64,000 nucleotides of DNA from Shewanella algae (GCF_009183365.2 NZ_CP068230.1:2199001-2263000), one strand, 5' to 3'. Positions 1 to 8,830 are shown, counted from the first letter of the stretch. The notes: a model not told the origin generated them from the sequence alone. A program made the numbers and translations.

Positions 1-112
1 TCACAATCTGTTGATTGTAAATGCAAAAATGCTTATGGGTTTTCGCCTGGTCCATGGTTCGCTGATACACCAACTTTGCAGATCCTTTTTTGATCACGCC
101 GATCTTTTGCAT
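1..112 (-). CDS. Partial hypothetical protein running off the left edge
   Basis: An open minus-strand frame starts with ATG at 112 and continues to the edge, giving 37 residues that begin MQKIGVIKKGSAK. It is basic and mildly amphipathic, and I do not recognise a family. No convincing ribosome binding site precedes the ATG, so the start is uncertain. It would lie in the prophage region left of the lysis genes and be co-oriented with the small lipoprotein at 206-580. It could also be chance coding. Confidence 0.3.
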   Translation of the reverse strand, partial: MQKIGVIKKGSAKLVYQRTMDQAKTHKHFCIYNQQIV

Positions 113-175
113 ATGTTTGGTTTTGTACTAGGCTTTCAGTGACAGATTTAGACTCCTGTCATAAGTAAACCGAAT

Positions 176-203
176 CCCGCGCCCTTTCCTGCGGGCTTTG
201 TTT
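176..203 (+). terminator. Weak hairpin followed by T-rich tract
   Basis: A 5-bp GC stem (CCCGC 176-180 with GCGGG 191-195) has a 10-nt loop and is followed by CTTTGTTT. It lies just beyond the stop codon of the minus-strand lipoprotein gene, but the T tract points to plus-strand use. The stem is short, so this is a tentative call. Confidence 0.3.
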
Positions 204-205
204 AT

Positions 206-580
206 TTACAGCTTAACTTTTTCCCACACGCCTTGTGCGTCACGGTAGTGAACCATATCGCCAATGAGTACCCTTACTTTGGTTCCATCGCTCAAAACAC
301 CATATCCAGAACCATTCGTAAGACTGGGGCCTGTCCTCAATACCTGAACCTTTCCTGTTCTTCCATCTGAGCATGTTATGTCAGTAATGATATGCTTAGA
401 GTTAGACAGGAGGTTGTAAGAGCCCACGCAGGTAGTGCCTTCTAAGTTTGATAGCTCAAAGCCTCCACCTCCAGCCTCTCCAATTAGCGCGGGTTCCTCG
501 TTAGAAAACTCCATTGCAATAGGTGTATATGCACATCCGCTTAATATTCCGCAAAGTAATATTGTTAAAGCGTACTTCAT
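206..580 (-). CDS. Small prophage lipoprotein
   Basis: A 124-residue protein begins with a lysine-containing signal peptide and a lipobox LSGC, with the lipidated cysteine at position 16. It should therefore be exported and acylated. The rest is a small globular domain rich in glycine and beta-forming residues that I do not assign to a family. It is transcribed against the neighbouring lysis genes. Its base composition (AT-rich upstream region) and orientation suggest a lysogeny-expressed accessory gene, such as a surface-altering or superinfection-exclusion lipoprotein. That role is inference from position only. Confidence 0.6.
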   Translation of the reverse strand: MKYALTILLCGILSGCAYTPIAMEFSNEEPALIGEAGGGGFELSNLEGTTCVGSYNLLSNSKHIITDITCSDGRTGKVQVLRTGPSLTNGSGYGVLSDGTKVRVLIGDMVHYRDAQGVWEKVKL

Positions 581-749
581 TGAAGGCCCTCTTAGTTAGT
601 GTTTTAATTCATCGAAATATATAGCAAAATCTTTAAATTTCAATTAGTAAGTTAGTGAACTGTGAGCCACAACCTTGATTGAAATTGTTTTAACTTCATT
701 GATGTTTGTACTGAGAGGCTTGTCTCGCCATCCGATATCGGTAACAAAC

Positions 750-767
750 TTGTGTGTTAACACACAA
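750..767. promoter_or_regulatory. 18-bp perfect palindrome, operator candidate
   Basis: TTGTGTGTTAACACACAA is a perfect inverted repeat centred on GTTAAC. It lies between the minus-strand lipoprotein gene (start 580) and the plus-strand lysis genes (start 1095), where a regulator could act on either direction. No U tract follows, so it is not a terminator. A second palindrome with the same GTTAAC centre lies at 24017-24036 on the other side of the prophage segment. Confidence 0.4.
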
Positions 768-896
768 CTTTCAAACCGCATTTATCAAATGGGGCAGATC
801 TAGGACTAAAACGGACAGAAAAGGGTTTTTTTTGCCCCCCGAAAATCGCTATGTTTATGGCATGCTCGCCAGAGCTAAAAATGACTGCCAACCACC

Positions 897-921
897 AAAG
901 ACCCTCATCGGGTCTTTTTTA
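897..921 (+). terminator. Rho-independent terminator before the lysis genes
   Basis: The sequence AAGACCC-TCAT-GGGTCTT, flanked by an A on the 5' side and followed by TTTT, makes a short GC-rich stem with a T run. In lambdoid phages a terminator just before the lysis genes is read through late in infection with an antiterminator. That role is possible here but no antiterminator gene is in view. The remaining 921-1094 contains only a doubtful 20-codon ORF (936-998) besides the endolysin ribosome binding site. Confidence 0.65.
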
Positions 922-1094
922 CTTTAGGGCTTTCGATGCCACGTAAAAGTAAGCGCGTTTACATTGATACCCCACTGAGCACTCGCCCTGGAGCATAGTC
1001 AGCGAGAAGAACCCCTAGAGGGATGACGCAGCCGCCGGTTGGCGCCCGGTTAATCCATCAGTAAGCCTACCTATATGAATGAATCTAAGGAGCC

Positions 1095-1616
1095 ATGATG
1101 ACCAACAGGATCAAAGTGGCCAGCTTAAGCTTATCGGCCGCAGCTCTTATCACCCTGGTCGTATCTGAGGGATTTTCCCCATCGGCGACTATCCCGATGC
1201 AAGGTGACAGGCCTACAGTGGGCTTCGGCTCGACCTATCATGCCAACGGTAAACCAGTGAAGCTTGGCGACAAGCTCACGCCAGTGCAGGCCCTGAAAAC
1301 AACCCAGGCCCATGTCGCAAACGATGAAGTGCGCTTTAAGGAGAGCTTGCCTGGCGTTGAAATGACGCAGGGCGAATACGACCTCTATATCAATTGGGTA
1401 TACCAGTATGGCATTGGCCGATGGCGCGAATCGGCTATGCGCAGTTATTTGCTGAAAGGCCGTCACCTTGAAGCCTGTAATGCGTTGTTGCTGCCAGAAT
1501 ATCGCACAGTTGGCGGTTTTGACTGTTCAACCCCAGGCAACAAACGCTGCATGGGCGTGTGGACAAGAGCACAGGAACGACATCAACTCTGCATTCAGGA
1601 GCAATCACATGATTAA
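1095..1616 (+). CDS. Phage endolysin with signal-arrest-release N terminus (GH24 lysozyme)
   Basis: This 173-residue protein is a T4/P21-type muramidase that cleaves the glycan strands of peptidoglycan at lysis. Residues 8-23 are a weakly hydrophobic, Ala/Ser-rich segment typical of a signal-arrest-release (SAR) endolysin, which is exported by Sec and then released from the membrane. The catalytic glutamate is E25 in the SEGF motif, with D38 and T41 or T47 as likely partners. Four cysteines occur at or after residue 128. An AAGGAG site precedes the ATG at 1095; a second ATG follows immediately at 1098. The stop overlaps the Rz-like gene, so it heads a four-gene lysis cassette. Confidence 0.88.
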   Translation: MMTNRIKVASLSLSAAALITLVVSEGFSPSATIPMQGDRPTVGFGSTYHANGKPVKLGDKLTPVQALKTTQAHVANDEVRFKESLPGVEMTQGEYDLYINWVYQYGIGRWRESAMRSYLLKGRHLEACNALLLPEYRTVGGFDCSTPGNKRCMGVWTRAQERHQLCIQEQSHD

Positions 1617-2082
1617 AGTTGCCGCCGGCCGCGCCCATCTGTACTTGATTGGCGGTCTTATTCTGGCCTGTGTGGCCTTGGGTCTGGCACTCACTGTCAC
1701 TCGCTCAGAGGTCAGCCTATTGCAGGCGAATCTTGAAACCGCCAGCGCCAATCAACTCGGGCTGCAACTGGATGTGTCGGCACTGACGACTGCCGTTGAA
1801 AGGCAGGAAGCGGATAAAGCCAAGATATGGCAGCAGCTGACGGCGCTCGCCGTGTCTGAGCAGCAATATCGCACCGACTTGGCTGGTATTCGCGGTCGCC
1901 AAGAAGTTCTCAGCGTTACCCTAGGTGAATACAGGAGCAGCCATGATGAAAGCCTTAACCAGTGGATGGGCACTGCTGTGCCTGATGATGTTCAGCGGTT
2001 GCTCAGCAACGCCGCCAATTGTGCGCACCGTAACAATCGAGGTGCCGAGGCCTGTAGAGATCCCACCTCAGATCATTGGTAG
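1609..2082 (+). CDS. Rz-like inner-membrane spanin
   Basis: Starting at the ATG at 1609, which overlaps the endolysin stop, this is a 157-residue protein. It has one N-terminal transmembrane segment (about residues 11-32) followed by a long alpha-helical, glutamine- and glutamate-rich periplasmic region. This is the classic i-spanin architecture. Spanins fuse inner and outer membranes in the final step of lysis of Gram-negative hosts. The frame is open further upstream, but that part lies inside the endolysin gene. The o-spanin gene is nested in another frame near its 3' end, which supports the assignment. Confidence 0.75.
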   Translation: MIKVAAGRAHLYLIGGLILACVALGLALTVTRSEVSLLQANLETASANQLGLQLDVSALTTAVERQEADKAKIWQQLTALAVSEQQYRTDLAGIRGRQEVLSVTLGEYRSSHDESLNQWMGTAVPDDVQRLLSNAANCAHRNNRGAEACRDPTSDHW

Positions 2083-2254
2083 ATGTGACCCGCCACCTTA
2101 TCCGATTGGCGGTACCGACAATGGCGACCATACCGGCTACATCAGTCGGTTGCTAGCCGTGATCTCCAACTGTGACTCTCAATGGCAACGCCTCGAACTG
2201 TTTCTGAACGAGCAGCGAAAGCCTGTACCGAAACAGGGTGCGCATGATGAATGA
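1943..2254 (+). CDS. Rz1-like outer-membrane lipoprotein spanin
   Basis: This gene starts inside the Rz-like gene in a different frame. From ATG 1943, preceded by an AGGAG site, it encodes about 103 residues: a signal peptide, lipobox FSGC with the lipidated cysteine at position 20, then a proline-rich stretch (TPP, PRPVEIPP, DPPPYP). Proline-rich lipoproteins overlapping Rz are the hallmark of o-spanins, which bind the i-spanin across the periplasm. The protein is longer than lambda Rz1 (60 residues), with an extra C-terminal half containing one more cysteine pair. Confidence 0.75.
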   Translation: MMKALTSGWALLCLMMFSGCSATPPIVRTVTIEVPRPVEIPPQIIGRCDPPPYPIGGTDNGDHTGYISRLLAVISNCDSQWQRLELFLNEQRKPVPKQGAHDE

Positions 2255-2621
2255 CCTACCAGCGCAAAAGGCCTTCAATCTGGCCAGCTATTTATCTTCT
2301 TTCGCCAGCGCTATTGGGGGGCTGCTATCCGTGGACAAGGTAGCTGTAGTGCTGGGGATGGTGTTGGCTATTGCAACCTATTTGGGTAACCGCGCCCACA
2401 ACGCGTATCTGCGGCGTATCAAAGACAAAGAGCACACCAGCGCAGAGTCGAGGGCGCAAGAACTTCACCTAATTGAAATGCGACTGGCTCAGGCAAAGCT
2501 GGAGCAGTTAAACCCCCGTCAAGTGAACAGGCAGCCAGATCAGCATGAGAAAAACTCCACCCAAAGCCCCGGATGTTGTGTTGCTGAACAAGCGGGATCT
2601 GTGCTCAAGCCTGGGGATTAG
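2247..2621 (+). CDS. Holin-like small membrane protein
   Basis: From ATG 2247, which overlaps the spanin stop, this encodes about 124 residues. There is a hydrophobic hairpin-like region at about residues 10-47 (two helices, LASYLSSFASAIGGL and a VAVVLGMVLAIATYL segment), then a charged coiled-coil tail. That layout and the lysis-cassette position fit a class II holin or a holin regulator. The 3' end overlaps the terminase small-subunit gene by 77 bp in another frame. The function is inferred from topology and context; no family motif is decisive. Confidence 0.6.
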   Translation: MNDLPAQKAFNLASYLSSFASAIGGLLSVDKVAVVLGMVLAIATYLGNRAHNAYLRRIKDKEHTSAESRAQELHLIEMRLAQAKLEQLNPRQVNRQPDQHEKNSTQSPGCCVAEQAGSVLKPGD

Positions 2622-3078
2622 CACTCAGGCCTTCGATAAGTGGGGAGTAAACTTTCGAGAAAAGCGCGGTCGTGAGTGTTTATATTCCGTGGCCGATGTA
2701 GTGGCCAACCGGGTTGGCCATGCCGAGCGAAAGTTTGCTGCATCAGTACCAGAGGATGATCCCGAAAAGCCAAACCTCGACTTTGAGCGCTGGCGTCTGA
2801 CCAAAGCTCAGGCGGATGGGCAAGAGCTCAAGAACGATAAGGACCGAAAGTTAGTTGTAGAGGTTGGTTTCGCCACTTTCCTTCTTAACAAAATAGCGGT
2901 GCAAATTGGTCCAATCCTCGACCAGGCACCGCTCAATGTCAAAAGGCAACACCCCGACACCGACGAACACCAACTGGAAACCATGCGCGCCGAAATCATC
3001 AAGGCGGGCAATATCGCGTCAGGCATCGGGGAACGTATAGAGGATTATCTGGATGAATATCTCCGCAGCACAGATTAA
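2545..3078 (+). CDS. Terminase small subunit, Nu1-like
   Basis: A 177-residue DNA-packaging protein. The N-terminal winged-helix region (about residues 13-55, with the pattern LNKRDLCSSLGISTQAFDKW) resembles the DNA-binding domain of lambda gpNu1, which recognises the cos site. The rest is helical and would bind the large subunit. It overlaps the large-subunit gene by 26 bp, as in lambda-type packaging modules. A cos site should lie close by in the original phage, but I cannot identify one by eye. Confidence 0.8.
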   Translation: MRKTPPKAPDVVLLNKRDLCSSLGISTQAFDKWGVNFREKRGRECLYSVADVVANRVGHAERKFAASVPEDDPEKPNLDFERWRLTKAQADGQELKNDKDRKLVVEVGFATFLLNKIAVQIGPILDQAPLNVKRQHPDTDEHQLETMRAEIIKAGNIASGIGERIEDYLDEYLRSTD

Positions 3079-5032
3079 CAATCTGAAAGCTGCGGTTACT
3101 GCTGGACTCAAAGCCATGTGGCGCCCGCCAAGGATGACATGCGCTGAGTACGCCGATGAGCATTTTTATATGTCGTCTGAGTCCAGTTACTCAGAGGGTA
3201 AGTGGAAGAGTCTGCCGTTCCAGGTTGGCATTCTCAATGCCATGGGTAACGACCTGATCACCACTCTGAATGTGATGAAGTCGGCGCGGGTTGGTTACAC
3301 CAAAATGCTGATGGCCAATGCCAGCTATAAGATAGAGCACAAAAAGCGCAATGTGCTTATCTATCAGCCCCGCGATAAGCAAGCCGTCAGCTTTATGAAG
3401 AAGCACGTTGAAACGGCTATCCGGGACATTCCAGTATGGCGCGCTCTTGCGCCATGGCTGGGGAAGAAGCATAAAGACAGCACGTTGGAAGATAAGATGT
3501 TTTCCAACGGCAAAACCTTGATGGTTCGAGGTGGCACGGCTGCTGCCAACTATCGTGAAATATCAACCGATGATGTGATTTACGATGAGTTGGCCGGCTT
3601 CGATGAATCCATTGAGCATGAAGGCAACGCTACCGGGCTTGGTGATACTCGAGTTGAGTTGTCGGTGTTTCCAAAGTCTATCCGTGGTTCAACGCCAAAG
3701 ATACTTGGCCGCTGTCAAATGGAGAAGGCCTGCAGCGAAAGCCCTCACCATTTTCATTTCTATTTGCCGTGTCCTCACTGCGGTGAGTTACAGCGGCTTA
3801 AGTGGGGTGGCAAAGACGAGCCCTTTGGTATCAAGTGGCATGGGGACGACCCCAAAACCGCCTATTACCTGTGTGAACACTGCGCCTGCGTAATCGAAAA
3901 CAAATGCCTCACGGCCATGCAGGAACACCCTGATGCCAAGTGGATTTGCGAAAAAACAGGCATCTGGACTAGAGATTTTCTGGCGTTCTTCGACAGCGAA
4001 GGCCGCGAGATAGCCACCCCTGAAAACATAGCTATCTACATTTGGTCGGCCTACAACCCCCTTTCAAGTTGGCGAAAGTTGGTGGCCGACTTCTACAAGG
4101 CCAAGGACGACAAAGAAAAGCTGCAAACATTCGTCAATACCAAGCTCGGCCAACCCTGGGATGATGACACCGGCGAAAAGCTGGAATGGGAAGATCTTCT
4201 TCGCCGCCGGGAAATGTATCCGGATGGCAAGATGCCGCAGCGTGTCGTTTATCTCACAGCAGGTGTTGATACTCAAGACAATCGCTATGAAGGCAGAATT
4301 TGGGGCTGGGGAGCCAACAAAGAAAAGTGGTTGATTGATCGATTCATTCTTCACGGCCGTCCTGATGACAATGAACTCCTGGGCAGGGTTGAAGATAGGT
4401 TAAATAGAACTTATACCCGTGCCGATGGAATCATTCTGAACATCGGGATTATTTGTTGGGATACCGGTGGTCACTACCACGATACAGTTGTCTCAATGTC
4501 AAAGCGTATGGGTATCCAAAGGGTTATCCCTATCTTTGGTGCAAAAACCTATGGCAAGCCTATTGCCAATTTCCCTCGCAAGCGAAATCGCAAAGGAGTT
4601 TACCTAACTGAAATTGGTACCGATGGTGCCAAAGAACAGCTGATGTCTCACTTGTTAATCCAGCCTGATCCATCTGTTCCGAAGGCAAATGCCATCCACC
4701 TACCAATGGATGACAGTATCTGCGATGAAACCGAGCTGCAGCAACTGACATCAGAACGCAAGATCCCTCAGCGTAGGGACGGCAAGATAGTTTATCGCTG
4801 GGACAACGGGAATCGCCGTAATGAAGCGCTGGACTGCTTTGTGTATGCCCTGGCCGCGCTCTATATCGCCATTGAGCGTTTCGGCATAGATCTCGAAAAG
4901 CTAAGCCTGCAGGCCGTAAGTCAGGAAAGTGAACCTGAGCCTGAGCATACCCAACCAAAACCCAAACCCCAAAAAACAAAATCCAGCGAGAGCAATGGCT
5001 GGCTGAAAACGTCCGGCGGAGGCTGGCTGTGA
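3053..5032 (+). CDS. Terminase large subunit, lambda GpA type
   Basis: This 659-residue protein is the packaging motor and cos-cleaving nuclease. The variant Walker A motif KSARVGYTK matches the K-S-A-R-V-G-Y motif of lambda gpA. An acidic Walker B-like stretch (DDVIYDELAGFDE) follows. Two CxxC pairs (CPHC and CEHC) could bind zinc. The GVDTQDN motif in the C-terminal half fits the nuclease active site. The length is close to lambda gpA (641). It sits between the Nu1-like gene and the gpW-like gene, in lambda order. The last 30 residues are a low-complexity proline/lysine tail. Confidence 0.93.
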   Translation: MNISAAQINNLKAAVTAGLKAMWRPPRMTCAEYADEHFYMSSESSYSEGKWKSLPFQVGILNAMGNDLITTLNVMKSARVGYTKMLMANASYKIEHKKRNVLIYQPRDKQAVSFMKKHVETAIRDIPVWRALAPWLGKKHKDSTLEDKMFSNGKTLMVRGGTAAANYREISTDDVIYDELAGFDESIEHEGNATGLGDTRVELSVFPKSIRGSTPKILGRCQMEKACSESPHHFHFYLPCPHCGELQRLKWGGKDEPFGIKWHGDDPKTAYYLCEHCACVIENKCLTAMQEHPDAKWICEKTGIWTRDFLAFFDSEGREIATPENIAIYIWSAYNPLSSWRKLVADFYKAKDDKEKLQTFVNTKLGQPWDDDTGEKLEWEDLLRRREMYPDGKMPQRVVYLTAGVDTQDNRYEGRIWGWGANKEKWLIDRFILHGRPDDNELLGRVEDRLNRTYTRADGIILNIGIICWDTGGHYHDTVVSMSKRMGIQRVIPIFGAKTYGKPIANFPRKRNRKGVYLTEIGTDGAKEQLMSHLLIQPDPSVPKANAIHLPMDDSICDETELQQLTSERKIPQRRDGKIVYRWDNGNRRNEALDCFVYALAALYIAIERFGIDLEKLSLQAVSQESEPEPEHTQPKPKPQKTKSSESNGWLKTSGGGWL

Positions 5033-5235
5033 ACAAAGAGCAAATCGAGAAAATGATTGCCGTTTATCTGCAGGCTGAAATTGATGTGTTGGATGGCAAG
5101 TCCACCACTATCAACGGCAAGCAGATGGCAATGGAAGATCTGGAGTCCATTCGCAAAGGACGTCAGGAATGGGAACGGCGGTTGGCATCCATAGGGCGCC
5201 AACGTGGTGGTGCCAGCCTGGCCACTTTCAATTAA
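5029..5235 (+). CDS. Head-tail joining protein, gpW-like
   Basis: A 68-residue protein with the size, charge pattern and position of lambda gpW: two helices around a short beta hairpin (KSTTINGKQM), ending in a flexible basic tail. gpW adds to the portal after DNA packaging and is needed for tail attachment. The gene overlaps the terminase stop by 4 bp and precedes the portal gene, exactly as in lambda. Confidence 0.8.
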   Translation: MNKEQIEKMIAVYLQAEIDVLDGKSTTINGKQMAMEDLESIRKGRQEWERRLASIGRQRGGASLATFN

Positions 5236-5259
5236 ATCAACACAAACCCGAGGGCATTC

Positions 5260-6831
5260 ATGAGTTGGCTCAATGACATCATTGTCACAGTCTCGCCCGC
5301 GTGGGCGCTAAAACGTGCTGTTTCCACACTGCAATACCAGAATATCAGGGCGTATGAAGCCGCTAGCCCAAGCCGCACTCATAAGGGCAAGCGTGAAGGC
5401 CGAGGTGCAAACCAGGCTGTATTCGCCGCCGGCAAAAACTTGCGAGAGCAAGCACGCTGGCTGGATGAAAACCACGATCTCAGTATCGGCATTCTCGACC
5501 GGCTGGAAGAGAGGGTGGTCGGCGCCAATGGCATTGTGGTGGAGCCGCAGCCAAAAGACATGGCGGGCAATATACTCGGTGACTTTGCCGAAGAACTGGC
5601 GCGTCGCTTTGCTGCCTGGAGTCTTAAGCCTGATGTAACAGGGCGTTACACCCGTCCAGAGCTTGAGCGTTTGGTGCTTCGCACTGCGCTGCGTGATGGT
5701 GAATGTTTCGGCCAGCATGTGGTTGGCAAAATCCCTAGTCTTATCCACCCCAATCCACAGGGCACCCCTTACTCTATCGAAGCGCTTGAGCCTGACTTTG
5801 TTCCCTATGAGCTCAACGATACGGCAAAGAAGATCCGCCAAGGGCTAACCGTGAACGACTGGGGCCAGGTCACTGCATATAACGTACTCAAGCAGCACCC
5901 CGCTGATGTAATGGGGTTCAAGCACGTTACCAAACAGATCCCTGCCAAGGCCATGATGCACTTGGCCCAGCTCAAGCGCCTGCATCAGTTGCGCGGTGTG
6001 AGTGTGTTTCACGGCATTCTCACCCGTCTTGCTGATATCAAGGACTATGAGGAAAGTGAGCGGGTAGCGGCGCGGATTGCCGCGGCGCTGGCGTTTTACA
6101 TCAAGCGCGGCAACCCCGATATGTACACCGACTCTGGTAATAACGGAGGCAGCCGGGAAATCCCGATAGCCCCAGGCATGACCTTTGACGACCTCGCACC
6201 CGGCGAGGATGTTGGCATGATTGAGAGCAATCGCCCCAATGTACATATGGTGGATTTCAGAAATGGCCAGTTGCGTGCAGCTGCGGCCGGAACACGTACC
6301 AGTTACTCAAGCATCGCCCGCGAATATGCCGGTAGTTACTCAAGCCAGCGCCAAGAATTGGTTGAGCAGGATGAATCCAACCGCATCTTGCAGCAGTGGT
6401 TTTGCGCCGGCTGGTCGCGGCCTGTTTATCGCCAATGGCTTGTTGCTGAGCAACTTAACAAAGTTGATCCGTTAAAGCTGCCGCGCGAGCTGGATATTCG
6501 CACGTTATTTGATGCCCAGTATTACGGCCCCACCATGCCGTGGATTGACCCGCGCAAAGAGGCTGAGGGCTGGGAAATGATGATCGCGGGCAATGCTGCG
6601 ACAGAGGCAGAGTGGGCTCGGGCGCGAGGCCGCAACCCTGCAGAAGTGAAGCGTCAGCGCCGCCGCGAAGTTGAATACAACCGCGATAACGGCATGTTGA
6701 CCGCCAACGATCCAGACCCAGAAACCAATGGAGCTAAAAATGAAACGAACTCATCTAGCGGCAGCGTGCGCGACCGCGCTAACCAGCGCCGCGCTGATCG
6801 CGCCGCAAGGCGCACTGACGCCGACCAATAA
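5260..6831 (+). CDS. Portal protein, lambda family
   Basis: A 523-residue protein matching the lambda gpB class of portal proteins, which form the dodecameric ring through which DNA enters the head. Recognisable features are the early VRAYEAASPSRT-like segment (here IRAYEAASPSRTHKG), the central long helices and the conserved DFRNGQLRAAAAGTRTSYSSIAREYAGSYSS region followed by an acidic EQDE. Each of these is a standard portal hallmark. The C-terminal end is highly charged and overlaps the capsid fusion gene by 92 bp in another frame. Confidence 0.92.
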   Translation: MSWLNDIIVTVSPAWALKRAVSTLQYQNIRAYEAASPSRTHKGKREGRGANQAVFAAGKNLREQARWLDENHDLSIGILDRLEERVVGANGIVVEPQPKDMAGNILGDFAEELARRFAAWSLKPDVTGRYTRPELERLVLRTALRDGECFGQHVVGKIPSLIHPNPQGTPYSIEALEPDFVPYELNDTAKKIRQGLTVNDWGQVTAYNVLKQHPADVMGFKHVTKQIPAKAMMHLAQLKRLHQLRGVSVFHGILTRLADIKDYEESERVAARIAAALAFYIKRGNPDMYTDSGNNGGSREIPIAPGMTFDDLAPGEDVGMIESNRPNVHMVDFRNGQLRAAAAGTRTSYSSIAREYAGSYSSQRQELVEQDESNRILQQWFCAGWSRPVYRQWLVAEQLNKVDPLKLPRELDIRTLFDAQYYGPTMPWIDPRKEAEGWEMMIAGNAATEAEWARARGRNPAEVKRQRRREVEYNRDNGMLTANDPDPETNGAKNETNSSSGSVRDRANQRRADRAARRTDADQ

Positions 6832-8812
6832 GCCAGAGAAAAGCTGGTATAGCCTCAAAGCATCCGCCAACGGCGAAGCCGAGTTGATGATTTACGATGA
6901 AATCGGCGGTTGGGGCATAACCGCCAAACAGTTTGCCCGAGATCTTAAAGACCTTGGGAAAATTACTCAGCTTATTGCACGCATCCACAGCCCTGGCGGT
7001 GATGTGTTCGAAGGGATGGCTATTTACAACATCCTCAAAAATTACCCTGCGCACAAAGTGGCCCATATAGATGGGCTGGCAGCTTCTATGGCTTCGGTTA
7101 TCGCCATGGCGTTTGACGAGGTAGTCATGCCAGAGAACGCCATGATGATGGTTCACAAGCCATGGGGTGGCACCATGGGTGACGCCGATGATATGCGCAA
7201 ATATGCCGATCTGCTCGACAAGGTAGAAGGCAATCTGGTTGGTGCCTACCGAGACAAGACCGGCATGACCGATGAACAACTGCACGCCCTGCTGGCAGAA
7301 GAAACCTGGCTCACCGGCCGCGAGGCGGTTGAAAAGGGTTTTGCTGACACGCTTACCGAGCCGCTCGCAATGGCGGCATCACTCCAATCCAATCGAATGA
7401 AGGATTACGCCAATATGCCTAAAGCTCTTCAAATCCTGCTGGCACCGCAGGCCAATAGTGCTAACCCGCAGAATGTTCCAACTCCTGCACCTGTTAACCA
7501 GCCGGCTCCATCGCCAGCACCATCGGCACAGCCAACGCAAGAGCAGATCAATGCAGCCGCAGCTGAGCTGAACCGCACCCGGGTTGATGGGCTGAACACC
7601 TTGTTTGCCAGTTGGCCTCAGTTTGCCGAGCTGAAAAACGAGTGTATTGCTGACGTTGAAATGACCGCTGAAAAAGCCAAGGACAAGATCCTGGCTAAAC
7701 TCGGTGAGAATACTACCCCTGCAGCAGCCCAGCCTCGCAGTGTGATCATCCATGCCGGCAACGGCAATCTGGTTGGTGATTCTATTCGCGCTCACATTAT
7801 GGCTCGTGCCGGCCACGGCGAACATGAAAAGGATAACGGCTATTCAAGCTATAACCTGCGCGAACTGGCCAGAGCATCATTGGTTGATCGTGGTATTAGT
7901 GTGGCCAGCATGAACGTGATGCAGATGGTTGGTCTGGCATTCACCCACTCAAGCTCCGACTTTGGCAATATCCTGCTGGATGTGGCCAATAAGTCTGTGC
8001 TCAAGGGTTGGGAAGCGCAGCCAGAGTCCTTCGAGCGCTTCTGTAAGAAAGGCCAACTGAGCGACTTCAAGATTGCCAACCGTGTTGGCCTAGATGGCTT
8101 TAAGGCGCTGGATAAGGTTGAAGAGGGGGCCGAGTACAAATACGCCACTTTGTCTGACCACGGCGAAAAAATCATGCTGGCCACCTACGGCAAAATTTTC
8201 TCTATCACCCGTCAGGCCATCATCAACGATGACATGAACATGTTGATGTCGGTACCAGAAAAAATGGGGCGAGCTGCCAAGCGCACAATTGGCAACCTGG
8301 TGTGGGCCATTATTACCGGCAACCCCAAGATGAGCGATAACAAGGCCTTGTTCCATGCCGATCACAAGAACCTTGGTTCAGGTGCGCCCAGCGTTGAAAC
8401 CATCAGCGCGCTGTGTGAACTGATGGAGTCGCAGATGATTGGCGAAGAATCGCTGAATATTCAGCCAGCCTTCGCCATGGTGCCACCTAACCTGAAACGC
8501 ACCATGCTGCAGACCGTCAAATCCAGTTCGGTCAAAGGTGCTGATGTTAATGCTGGAATCGCCAACCCAATTCAAGATTTGCTTGAGGTGATCTCAGAAC
8601 CTCGTCTCAAGACAAACAGCGATAAAGCTTGGTACGTGGCTGCTGGTTTGGGCGAGGACACTATTGAGGTGGCATACCTCGACGGTATCGATACCCCTTA
8701 CATCGAGCAGCAGGACGGCTTCACCGTGGATGGCGTGGCCACCAAGGTACGTATCGATGCCGGTGTAGCGCCGTTGGATTACCGTGGTCTGGCCAAGTCC
8801 ACTGGCGTATAA
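6740..8812 (+). CDS. Fused ClpP-like prohead protease and major capsid protein
   Basis: The gene encodes 690 residues from ATG 6740, which follows a GGAG site; an in-frame ATG at 6728 lacks one. Residues about 45-215 are a ClpP-type serine protease: oxyanion-type SPGGD at 84-88, nucleophile S116 in GLAASMA and H139 in MVHKPWGG. A proline/glutamine-rich linker (about 240-275) and a scaffold-like helix (about 275-340) precede a Mu-type HK97-fold capsid protein, with the motif VANKSVLKGW and a C-terminal domain. In lambda these are separate genes (C/Nu3 and E). Fusion products of this type are known in other phages. The protease presumably cuts itself free during head maturation. Confidence 0.9.
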   Translation: MKRTHLAAACATALTSAALIAPQGALTPTNKPEKSWYSLKASANGEAELMIYDEIGGWGITAKQFARDLKDLGKITQLIARIHSPGGDVFEGMAIYNILKNYPAHKVAHIDGLAASMASVIAMAFDEVVMPENAMMMVHKPWGGTMGDADDMRKYADLLDKVEGNLVGAYRDKTGMTDEQLHALLAEETWLTGREAVEKGFADTLTEPLAMAASLQSNRMKDYANMPKALQILLAPQANSANPQNVPTPAPVNQPAPSPAPSAQPTQEQINAAAAELNRTRVDGLNTLFASWPQFAELKNECIADVEMTAEKAKDKILAKLGENTTPAAAQPRSVIIHAGNGNLVGDSIRAHIMARAGHGEHEKDNGYSSYNLRELARASLVDRGISVASMNVMQMVGLAFTHSSSDFGNILLDVANKSVLKGWEAQPESFERFCKKGQLSDFKIANRVGLDGFKALDKVEEGAEYKYATLSDHGEKIMLATYGKIFSITRQAIINDDMNMLMSVPEKMGRAAKRTIGNLVWAIITGNPKMSDNKALFHADHKNLGSGAPSVETISALCELMESQMIGEESLNIQPAFAMVPPNLKRTMLQTVKSSSVKGADVNAGIANPIQDLLEVISEPRLKTNSDKAWYVAAGLGEDTIEVAYLDGIDTPYIEQQDGFTVDGVATKVRIDAGVAPLDYRGLAKSTGV

Positions 8813-8830
8813 CTGCAGCCAACATAGCTA

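Noticed and set aside
936..998. 20-codon ORF between the terminator and endolysin
   Set aside because: Too short, poor ribosome binding site and no partner; could be part of an antitermination leader but not supportable.
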